The translations under genes and the position numbers were made by a program. The notes below the pieces were generated by a model, which saw nothing but the letters and a program-made list of their open reading frames with translations, had not been told where the DNA came from and made no database searches. From positions 1 through 14,454 of the forward strand of contig JASHTL010000049.1 in the NCBI GenBank assembly GCA_030040595.1: a DNA stretch of 14,454 nucleotides, given 5' to 3'. Source of the DNA: Microcaldota archaeon (GTDB taxonomy: Archaea > Micrarchaeota > Micrarchaeia > Micrarchaeales > CABMGC01). Numbering within the stretch: position 1 is the first letter of the stretch; the number at the start of each line of letters is the position of its first letter. Positions 1-5,306 of the stretch are shown piece by piece.

Positions 1-312
1 CAATTCACTGGCGGAGGGGGAGGTGGCTATGGAAGCGGAGGCGGCGGAGGAGGAGATTATGCGCAGACTGATGGTGGCAATGGTGGTGGCAGCGCCAGCG
101 CACCCTCAAACGGTATTGCAGGAAATAACGCAGTGTCAGGACTTGGAGGAATAGCAAGTCCATATGCAACTTCGCAGACTGTCGGCCAAGGAGGCGCAGG
201 CGGTGTTGCCGATGGGGGCGGAAGCGGGAATGGCGGCAATGGAGGCAATGGAGGAGAAGTCATTCTTTCCTGGGGATCTACTTGGGGGTCATGCAGCATC
301 TCTTCCATATGA
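1..312 (+). CDS. Glycine-rich protein, C-terminal part (start outside window)
   Basis: The reading frame is open from the first base to a TGA at 310-312, giving 103 residues with no start inside the window. The visible part is dominated by glycine runs broken by Ser, Asn, Ala and Gln. It includes a poly-Gly stretch near the left edge and an NGG triplet repeated near the end, followed by a short hydrophobic end (VILSWGS, then a Cys-containing tail). There is no charged or catalytic motif. This composition is common in secreted or cell-surface proteins with flexible Gly-rich regions, but the N-terminus that would show a signal peptide is missing, so location and role are inferred only. A proline-rich ORF on the opposite strand is its shadow. 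Confidence 0.6.
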   Translation, partial: QFTGGGGGGYGSGGGGGGDYAQTDGGNGGGSASAPSNGIAGNNAVSGLGGIASPYATSQTVGQGGAGGVADGGGSGNGGNGGNGGEVILSWGSTWGSCSISSI

Positions 313-460
313 TAACGGGTCGAGAGAATATACTGGATGCGCATGAAAAGAAGCTCACTAACCCATGGATCGTCGTATTTGCTGAGGCAAAAAAGTAAAG
401 TCTGCATGGTTCCCGCACTTCTCAGTCGGTAATTCCCCTAAACTCCGAGAAGAGAAAGGA

Positions 461-469
461 TTATAAAAG
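461..469 (+). promoter_or_regulatory. TATA-like box ahead of sepF
   Basis: TTATAAAAG sits in a purine-rich setting. With the usual archaeal spacing of about 26 bases, transcription would start near 491. That is downstream of the ATG at 484 and supports the ATG at 508 as the sepF start. No terminator for the upstream Gly-rich gene is obvious in 313-460. Confidence 0.55.
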
Positions 470-507
470 CAATTGTCGTAGTAATGGCTAGGCGATTGGT
501 GATAAGA

Positions 508-879
508 ATGGGAGTTTTTGACAAGCTGGGGCAGACATTCGGTTCTGCCAAGGAGATAAATGTAGAGGACTACATGAACTCGGTAGAGATGGACGACGTT
601 GACTTGCTGCATGAGCCTGCGGACATGTACATCAAGCCTGTTTCTCTTGTGAGCGAGGACGACGTGAAGCCCATAGAGGAGGAGTTGGCAAAGAAGAACA
701 TCCTGCTCCTTGACATGACGGAGCTGAACAAGAGGCCGAACACGAGAAGCAACATAGTCTCGGAACTGAAGAGGTACGTGGACAAGATAAACGGCGACAT
801 AGGCCAGCTCGACGCGAACAGGGTCCTGGTAACTCCGGCGAAGGTAAAGATAGTAAAGAGGAAGAAGGAGGGCAAGTAA
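508..879 (+). CDS. sepF: SepF, cell-division protein anchoring FtsZ to the membrane
   Basis: The 123-residue product begins MGVFDKLGQTFGSAKE, an amphipathic start like the membrane-binding helix of SepF. An acidic linker (about residues 17-38) and the SepF fold (about 41-117) follow. Recognisable blocks are PVSLVSEDDVKPIEEEL, NILLLDMTEL, GDIGQLDANRVLVTP and a basic tail. In archaea SepF dimers recruit FtsZ to the membrane at the division site; here two FtsZ genes lie about 3.3 kb away on the other strand. An in-frame ATG at 484 would add eight residues, but it lies upstream of the transcript start predicted from the TATA box and would break the MG-hydrophobic N-terminus, so 508 is preferred. 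The gene ends three bases before the convergent trmJ gene ends. Confidence 0.9.
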   Translation: MGVFDKLGQTFGSAKEINVEDYMNSVEMDDVDLLHEPADMYIKPVSLVSEDDVKPIEEELAKKNILLLDMTELNKRPNTRSNIVSELKRYVDKINGDIGQLDANRVLVTPAKVKIVKRKKEGK

Positions 880-882
880 CGC

Positions 883-1575
883 TCACTTTAGCGCCGTTAT
901 CAGCGCGTGCAGTTCCTGCTTATTAGGTTGAGAGCTAGTTATAAGGCGCTTGAATACGTTCATCACCGCCTTCCTGTTCCTTATCCTCTTTCCTTTCATC
1001 ATCGACCCGAAAGTGGAATAGAGGTATTCCAGCTCCTTCCTGTCAGGGTTCTGCCGCTTCATCCCTTCCCTAGATCCGGAGAGTTTAGTTCTTGTCAGGA
1101 CGAAGAGCATTATCGCCAGCGCGTGCGAGATATTCAGCACGGGATATTCAGGATTTGTCCCTATGTATGCCACTATGTCGCACTTCTCTAGCTCATCTAC
1201 GGACAAGCCGGTATCATCCCTTCCTATGACCAGGCCCAGAACGTCCTCTTTTCTTGTCTTCCTCTTCTCCAGCCTCTTCATGGCCTCTTCGATCAGGTAC
1301 ACCTGCTTGAAGTTCGAGCGCGCCTTCTCCCATACGCCGGTGGTGCCCATGACGATCTCGCAGTCCTTTATCGAATCGTCGAAGCTCCTGTAGACCTTTG
1401 CGGTCTCGAGCAGCTCCCTAGCGTGCTTGGCGTACATTATCGCCCTGTTTCCCCTAACATTCACGCGCGGGTTTACCAGGAAGAGTCTCTCTATTCCGAA
1501 GTTCTTCGCAACCCTTGCTATGTAGCCGAGGTTGAGCTGGTACTTCGGGCCCACCACTATCAGCTTTATCCTCAC
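883..1575 (-). CDS. trmJ: TrmJ-like tRNA 2'-O-methyltransferase (SPOUT family)
   Basis: This 230-residue protein carries the three SpoU/TrmH motifs of the SPOUT knot fold: LNLGYIARVAKNFG (residues 14-27, with the conserved Arg21), LGLVIGRDDTGL (113-124) and YPVLNISHALAIMLF (144-158, with Asn148), the last two forming the S-adenosylmethionine pocket. The C-terminal 50 residues match the TrmJ extension. Archaeal TrmJ is known to methylate the ribose at position 32 of the tRNA anticodon loop; that specificity is inferred from family resemblance. The start is GTG; its GTGA overlaps the stop of the upstream membrane protease by four bases, implying translational coupling. It is the last gene of the string that begins with aIF5A and ends three bases from convergent sepF. 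Confidence 0.87.
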   Translation of the reverse strand: MRIKLIVVGPKYQLNLGYIARVAKNFGIERLFLVNPRVNVRGNRAIMYAKHARELLETAKVYRSFDDSIKDCEIVMGTTGVWEKARSNFKQVYLIEEAMKRLEKRKTRKEDVLGLVIGRDDTGLSVDELEKCDIVAYIGTNPEYPVLNISHALAIMLFVLTRTKLSGSREGMKRQNPDRKELEYLYSTFGSMMKGKRIRNRKAVMNVFKRLITSSQPNKQELHALITALK

Positions 1576-2375
1576 AGGAGCACCATGAACGTAAGGAGAA
1601 GCGTCGACGCGTTGAGAAGTATGTGCGCGATGAGCGAAGGATACAGGGATCCGGTCCTCTTGTATGCGTACCCGGCCAGCAGTCCGAAGATGAATGCGGC
1701 TATTACCTCGATCCCGAAGGTCGAGTTGTAGCTTACGTGTCCCAGCGCAAAGATGACGGCGCTTGCTATTATGCCTATGCGAGGCACAAGGAAGCCCCTG
1801 AACAGGATCTCCTCATTCAGCGGAGCGATCACCGCCGTGAATACGTAGAACCAGATGGGCGCAGATGCAAGCAGGATGTCCACGTTCGAGTTTATCTGCA
1901 CGTTCGTGATATAGCTGATTATGCCCACTGTTATCTCCAGCACTAGGAGGATCAGGAAAATGAGTATTCCCAGGAGCACGCGGTTAAAACCGAAGACCTT
2001 TGATCCCTTCAGGCCCACCGACTCCGCGATCTGTTTGAATCCCATCTTCCTGTAGAAGACGAAATAGCAGATCACGGTCAGCGAGAACGACATCGAGAGC
2101 GTAGCGTCAGAAGTGAAATAGAGCGCGTTGTAGCTTATGATCCCGTATTCGTAGAGCACGGTTGACGGGAGGGCCAGGATTATGTTCAGCAGCACGAATA
2201 TTCCGAGGAAGACAAGCACTGCTACTGCCTTGCTGGAATTGCTGCTGACCGCCCTATTTGAGCCAATACCGGCCGCCTTATTGGGAATACCGCTGACTAC
2301 CTTATTGGATTTACCAGCGGCCGTCTTGCCGGATTTGCTGCCGACTGCCTTCTTCCTCCTCTTCCTTTCAGCCAC
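1572..2375 (-). CDS. CPBP/CAAX-type intramembrane metalloprotease
   Basis: The 267-residue membrane protein has several hydrophobic segments (about residues 50-75, 92-108, 131-155, 170-186, 200-216, 222-237 and 245-267). It has the CPBP (Rce1-like) signature: EEILFRG (Glu188, Glu189, Arg193), FALGH (Phe209, His213) and HILLN (His251, Asn255). In this family the Glu and His residues form the metal-dependent active site within the membrane; the substrate here is unknown. Residues 1-48 form a basic, Ser/Gly/Asn-rich tail made of an 8-residue repeat. The GTG start has GGGG five bases upstream; an overlapping ATG at 2377 is out of frame. The gene sits between S27ae and trmJ and probably shares their transcript. 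Confidence 0.85.
   Translation of the reverse strand: MAERKRRKKAVGSKSGKTAAGKSNKVVSGIPNKAAGIGSNRAVSSNSSKAVAVLVFLGIFVLLNIILALPSTVLYEYGIISYNALYFTSDATLSMSFSLTVICYFVFYRKMGFKQIAESVGLKGSKVFGFNRVLLGILIFLILLVLEITVGIISYITNVQINSNVDILLASAPIWFYVFTAVIAPLNEEILFRGFLVPRIGIIASAVIFALGHVSYNSTFGIEVIAAFIFGLLAGYAYKRTGSLYPSLIAHILLNASTLLLTFMVLL
2232..2351 (-). repeat. Five tandem 8-codon repeats in the protease N-terminal tail
   Basis: Residues 9-48 of the CPBP protein split into five 8-residue units: KAVGSKSG, KTAAGKSN, KVVSGIPN, KAAGIGSN and RAVSSNSS. A sixth unit is begun by KAV just before the first membrane segment. The consensus is a basic residue, x, Val/Ala, a small residue, two variable positions, Ser/Pro, then Asn/Gly/Ser. 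The 24-base period is degenerate at the DNA level, so the repeat is old or under protein-level selection. Confidence 0.75.
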
Positions 2376-2384
2376 ATGATCCCC

Positions 2385-2543
2385 TTATTTGCCTGGCTTC
2401 CACTCGGTATATCCGCACTTGCCGCATGCGAACCTGTCCTTGTGGTCTGCCATCCTGGCACCGCACTTCGAGCAGAACTTCGCAGCCGGCTTGTAGGCCT
2501 TGATATTCTTCTTCTTTGGAGCATCCTTCTTGGCTTCTGCCAT
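2385..2543 (-). CDS. rps27ae: Ribosomal protein S27ae (eS31), zinc-finger protein
   Basis: This is a 52-codon gene. The product starts MAEAKKDAPKKKNIKAYKP and carries two Cys pairs, FCSKCG (Cys24, Cys27) and FACGKCG (Cys40, Cys43), ending YTEWKPGK. That is the archaeal S27ae pattern: a basic N-terminus followed by a C2-C2 zinc ribbon, a component of the 30S subunit head. Its position directly downstream of S24e is the conserved archaeal order and makes the assignment firm. The ATG lies six bases after the S24e stop, and GTGATG just upstream is a weak ribosome-binding candidate. Longer ORFs in the other two minus frames are shadows. Confidence 0.93.
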   Translation of the reverse strand: MAEAKKDAPKKKNIKAYKPAAKFCSKCGARMADHKDRFACGKCGYTEWKPGK

Positions 2544-2549
2544 TTTTCA

Positions 2550-2927
2550 TCACTGTTTTTTCTCCTCCTTTACTTCATCTTTCTTCCCGTCCTTCTTCTC
2601 TTCTTTCTTTTCTTCCGGTTTCGCGGCAGGCGCAGCAGCTGCAGGAGCGGCGCCAGGCTTCGCCTTCTTCTCCTTCTCCTTTCTCGAGAACTTCTGCATG
2701 GCCTCCTTGCTTCCGTACGAGTATGCGACTATCTCGCTTGTCCTTATCCCGTAGTTCTGGTCTATCCTTATGATCTGGAACGTCTCAGGGTTCAGGCCTA
2801 GCTTCTTGCATACGCCCTCCGACACTTCAGCCTTTGTAGGCGTCTTGCCTTCGTAAACAGCGTGAGCCGATATCTCCCTTCTCTGGAAGAGCTTGTTCTC
2901 ATAGTCATCCGTTATTGTTATCTCCAT
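2550..2927 (-). CDS. rps24e: Ribosomal protein S24e (eS24)
   Basis: The 125-residue product has the S24e core at residues 1-80: MEITITDDYENKLFQRRE, the KTPTKAEV block, GLNPETFQIIRID and YGIRTSEIVAYSYGS. It continues into a tail of about 44 residues rich in Lys, Glu and Ala (82-125), making it longer than a typical archaeal S24e of about 100 residues; the tail is probably disordered and may contact rRNA. A GTG at 2936 would extend it by three residues, but it overlaps the ribosome-binding site. The ATG at 2927 has GGAGGT seven bases ahead and is the better start. The gene follows aIF5A by one base and precedes S27ae by six. Confidence 0.93.
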   Translation of the reverse strand: MEITITDDYENKLFQRREISAHAVYEGKTPTKAEVSEGVCKKLGLNPETFQIIRIDQNYGIRTSEIVAYSYGSKEAMQKFSRKEKEKKAKPGAAPAAAAPAAKPEEKKEEKKDGKKDEVKEEKKQ

Positions 2928-2928
2928 G

Positions 2929-3333
2929 TCATGCACCTCCTACTACCCTTGATATTGCGCGCTTGCCCATGCTCTCAACTATCTCCACTTCCGATCCTGC
3001 CTTGAGAGACGCCTTGAGATCCTCTGGTATAGGCACCTCGAACGTGTCATAGTTCTCCAGGTCCATCAGCTGCGCAGACGTCTCGGTGATTGAGACGACC
3101 TGCGCCTTCTTCTTTGTTATCACGGGCACCTCTATGTCCGCATGGCTCGGCGCGAGCATTGTCCTTTTCTGGTTGTCGAATATGCCCACAGCGGTGACGC
3201 GCACCTTGGCTGCGCCGTGCTTCCCTGGTGACGAGAAGTCGAGTTCCACGACCTTGCACGGTATTCCGTCAATCAGGATATACTTTCCCGGCTTGACATC
3301 CTTCATTGACGAGTACATTATGTCTTCTGGCAT
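2929..3333 (-). CDS. eif5a: Translation factor aIF5A (hypusine-containing)
   Basis: The 134-residue product has the two-domain aIF5A layout: an N-terminal SH3-like domain (about 1-70) and a C-terminal OB fold (about 72-134). The loop SSPGKHGAAK contains Lys38, the residue that deoxyhypusine synthase modifies in archaea and eukaryotes. The following KVRVTAVGIFDNQKR block and the C-terminal VEIVESMGKRAISRV are also typical. The factor promotes peptide-bond formation at stalled ribosomes such as those on proline runs. It is the first gene of the aIF5A-S24e-S27ae-protease-trmJ string, with AT-rich TATA-like boxes upstream. No deoxyhypusine synthase gene is in the window. Confidence 0.94.
   Translation of the reverse strand: MPEDIMYSSMKDVKPGKYILIDGIPCKVVELDFSSPGKHGAAKVRVTAVGIFDNQKRTMLAPSHADIEVPVITKKKAQVVSITETSAQLMDLENYDTFEVPIPEDLKASLKAGSEVEIVESMGKRAISRVVGGA
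2935..2940 (-). promoter_or_regulatory. Shine-Dalgarno site for S24e inside the aIF5A gene
   Basis: GGAGGT on the minus strand lies seven bases before the ATG at 2927, within the last codons of aIF5A (two Gly codons). It decides the S24e start and suggests coupled translation of the two genes. Confidence 0.7.
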
Positions 3334-3370
3334 CTAACCTTACCATTATCAAGCAAAAGGTTGCTCTCAG

Positions 3371-3400
3371 AGATATATGAAGGGAAACGAATATAAATAT
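3371..3400 (-). promoter_or_regulatory. Candidate promoter region for the aIF5A-trmJ gene string
   Basis: Two AT-rich boxes read on the minus strand: ATATTTATAT at 3391-3400 and TCATATATCT at 3371-3380. Predicted transcript starts would be near 3369 or 3350, giving leaders of roughly 36 or 17 bases before the ATG at 3333. Sequence alone does not decide between them. Confidence 0.45.
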
Positions 3401-3418
3401 GCACAGGTAGCCGCAGCT

Positions 3419-4093
3419 TTAGGACACTGTAAGACCAGCATCGGCTACAACGAGTCCGAATCTCGCGTCTACGGGACTCGAGTACATGTTGATGGCCTTG
3501 CCCTTTGAGTCAAAACTGTGCGCAAGCAAGCCCACCCTTGAGTCATAGCCCTCGTATACCAGTGCCTGGCGCTCGCCTACATTGAAGAGCTGCGAGAACG
3601 TATATGTGAAATCCCTCTTCATAGGCAGATCGTGGGCTACCTCTGCGTTTATCGGATTGGGCTTGAAGATTACCAGGAGCACGCCGTTCTTGTCCTTCGT
3701 CTCTACCTCCTCGGGGGATATCGAATCGAAATAAACGAACGGCCTCTGCTTCTTGCCCTTTCCCTGCATCATGTCCATTTCCCGAATGGCAGTTACCCTG
3801 TCAGCGAGCTCGACAGAGATCGAGGAGCCGTCAAGGATGCAGACTATGCCTTCTGTATAAATGCGCCTCCGATCGGCAACGCTCCTTCCCGGCGCGAACC
3901 TCGCCTGTCTTTGATTAGACATATGCCCAGGGTAGACTCCCAATGATTTTGAAACGATGAATGGACTGTATGCGGCATCCCGTATGTGCTCCCTGAAGCC
4001 CATGTTCTCGGAAAGCACCGAGAGCTCCCTGAGAGTGGCACCGTCACCCCTCCTGAGCAGCGTCAGGTAGTCGGCAGGCTCCTTCAGCGCCAT
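3419..4093 (-). CDS. Unrecognised 224-residue protein between ftsZ2 and aIF5A
   Basis: I do not recognise this family. The product, taken from the ATG at 4093 (MALKEPADYLTLL), is soluble with mixed charge. It has a helical N-terminal third, a central basic stretch (SNQRQARFAPGRSVADRRR) and a C-terminal half richer in strands (GIVCILDGSSISVELADRV, FVYFDSISPEEVE, GVLLVIFKPNPINAEV). There are no membrane segments, Cys pairs or catalytic signature. An ATG at 4129 would add twelve residues. However, a TATA-like box at 4141-4150 predicts transcription starting near 4119, and GGAGG lies three bases before the 4093 ATG, so 4093 is preferred. It is on the same strand as ftsZ1-ftsZ2 but has its own promoter candidate. 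Confidence 0.7.
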   Translation of the reverse strand: MALKEPADYLTLLRRGDGATLRELSVLSENMGFREHIRDAAYSPFIVSKSLGVYPGHMSNQRQARFAPGRSVADRRRIYTEGIVCILDGSSISVELADRVTAIREMDMMQGKGKKQRPFVYFDSISPEEVETKDKNGVLLVIFKPNPINAEVAHDLPMKRDFTYTFSQLFNVGERQALVYEGYDSRVGLLAHSFDSKGKAINMYSSPVDARFGLVVADAGLTVS

Positions 4094-4140
4094 GAACCTC
4101 CTGCCTGGCGCCTCCCTTAATGTAGTCATGACTAGATCTG

Positions 4141-4150
4141 GTTTTATCCC
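4141..4150 (-). promoter_or_regulatory. TATA-like box for the unrecognised gene after ftsZ2
   Basis: GGGATAAAAC on the minus strand predicts a transcript start around 4119, between the two possible ATG codons at 4129 and 4093. This favours the shorter protein. Confidence 0.4.
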
Positions 4151-4207
4151 ATTAATTAAGCTTTCCTGAGCTAATGGCCATCTGCCCTAGGGAAGAAGAG
4201 AGCAGGC

Positions 4208-5230
4208 TCAGTAAAGTCTGTCCACTCCTTCCATTGCCATCGCTGTCGAGGTCTCCTTGTACTCCTTCGGTGTTCCGAACTTCGCCTTTACGCCTGTTAT
4301 CACCGACATGACCCTTACCTGGTCATTGAGCTCCGGCAGCATCCTTGCGCCGAAGATCACGTTGGCATCAGGCGCAAGGGCATCAGTAACCCCTTCCCCT
4401 ATCTTAGTGGCGTCGCTTATTGTGAGGTTCGCCCCTCCGACGACATGTATCAGGCCGCCCTTAGCGCCCTCGTAATCGACGTTGAGCAGAGGGTGAGTCC
4501 TTGTCGACCTTATGGCCTGCTGCACCCTGTCTGGGCCGTTTCCTGAACCTAGGCTTATCACTGCCGTTCCAGTGTCCTTTACCACGTTCCTCAAGTCGGC
4601 AAAATCAAGGTTGATCAGGCTTGGCAGCGTTATCGTGTCGGATATGCCCTTCACGGCGTTCCCGGTTATGTTGTCGACGAGCTCGAATGCCTTCTCTATC
4701 GGCAGGTTCGGCACGTACGAGAGGAGCTTGTCGTTCTCTATGACTATTGTGCAGTCAGCCTGCTTCTGGAGCTGCTCCAGCCCCCATTCAGCCTTCAGCT
4801 TCCTTGACCTCTCGAGCGCAAACGGATACGTGACCGTGGCTATTACCGTGGCGCCGAGCTCCCTGGCTACGTTCGCAACTGTTGGAGCCGCACCTGTTCC
4901 AGTTCCGCCTCCCATGCCTGCAGCGACGAAGACAAGGTTGTACCCCTGCAACGCGGCTTCCAGCTCCTTTCTTGACATGTCAGCGCACTTCGCTGCCACT
5001 TCCGGGAAGCCTCCTGCACCGAGCCCGTTCGTTATCTCCTTGCCTATGAGTATCTTCTTGTGGGCCTTGATCATGTTCAAGTGTCCTATGTCCGTGTTCA
5101 CCGCTATCGTGTCTGCGCTCTTTATGCTGTTCGAGAAGAGCCTGTTCACCAGGTTGCTTCCTTGCCCACCGACGCCTGCTACCGCTATTCTGGGTGTGAA
5201 GGCGTCATAGTCGAATTGATTTTCTCCCAT
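4208..5230 (-). CDS. ftsZ2: FtsZ, second paralogue (FtsZ2-like)
   Basis: The 340-residue tubulin-like GTPase starts MGENQFDYDAFTPRIAVAGV. Visible elements are the GVGGQGSN nucleotide loop (19-26), VNTDIGHL (44-51), KILIGKEITNGLGAGG (59-74), the GGGTGTG signature (107-113), TYPFALERSRKLKAE (134-148) and the catalytic synergy loop NLDFAD (207-212, Asp209 and Asp212). The ending MEGVDRLY is a short conserved-type tail that may contact SepF. Assembly-competent residues are intact. The frame extends to a TTG at 5278, but that would run through the intergenic hairpin; the ATG at 5230 has GGTGA upstream and fits the family. Archaea with two FtsZ proteins use both in division. Calling this one FtsZ2 rests on the first being more FtsZ1-like. 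Confidence 0.9.
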   Translation of the reverse strand: MGENQFDYDAFTPRIAVAGVGGQGSNLVNRLFSNSIKSADTIAVNTDIGHLNMIKAHKKILIGKEITNGLGAGGFPEVAAKCADMSRKELEAALQGYNLVFVAAGMGGGTGTGAAPTVANVARELGATVIATVTYPFALERSRKLKAEWGLEQLQKQADCTIVIENDKLLSYVPNLPIEKAFELVDNITGNAVKGISDTITLPSLINLDFADLRNVVKDTGTAVISLGSGNGPDRVQQAIRSTRTHPLLNVDYEGAKGGLIHVVGGANLTISDATKIGEGVTDALAPDANVIFGARMLPELNDQVRVMSVITGVKAKFGTPKEYKETSTAMAMEGVDRLY

Positions 5231-5249
5231 CCAGTTCACCAAATATGAA

Positions 5250-5286
5250 AAACGGCAGGAAAAAAGAGGTCCTGCCAAAGCCGTTT
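5250..5286 (-). promoter_or_regulatory. Hairpin between ftsZ1 and ftsZ2
   Basis: Read on the minus strand, GGCAGG (5276-5271) and CCTGCC (5259-5254) can pair around an 11-base T-rich loop, followed by GTTTTT. An alternative outer stem pairs AAACGGC (5286-5280) with GCCGTTT (5256-5250) and shares the GCC arm, so the two stems compete. It could be a partial terminator, an attenuator or a leader structure for ftsZ2. Confidence 0.5.
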
Positions 5287-5296
5287 GACTGTTGTG

Positions 5297-5306
5297 CTAT
5301 TATATC
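5297..5306 (-). promoter_or_regulatory. Possible internal promoter for ftsZ2
   Basis: GATATAATAG on the minus strand overlaps the tandem TAA TAG stops of ftsZ1. A start about 26 bases downstream falls near 5275, right at the foot of the hairpin, leaving a leader of about 45 bases before the ftsZ2 ATG. It may simply be stop-codon sequence. Confidence 0.3.

Noticed and set aside
57..407. Proline-rich minus-strand ORF of 116 residues
   Set aside because: The Pro-rich sequence is the complement of the Gly-rich plus-strand gene.
337..432. 31-residue plus-strand ORF (MRMKRSSLTHG...)
   Set aside because: It is short, with no ribosome-binding site and no family resemblance; a chance frame in the gap before sepF.
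418..452. CTTCTC...GAGAAG hairpin ahead of sepF
   Set aside because: It is a six-base stem with a 23-base loop, not followed by a T run; too weak to call.
2297..2553. Minus-strand ORFs of 61 and 75 residues over S27ae
   Set aside because: They are out of frame with the conserved zinc-finger ribosomal protein, which explains the stretch.
5250..5286. Rho-independent terminator of bacterial type
   Set aside because: Archaeal termination does not generally need a stem; the T run after the stem is only five bases and the element is imperfect. I keep it as a regulatory hairpin of uncertain role.
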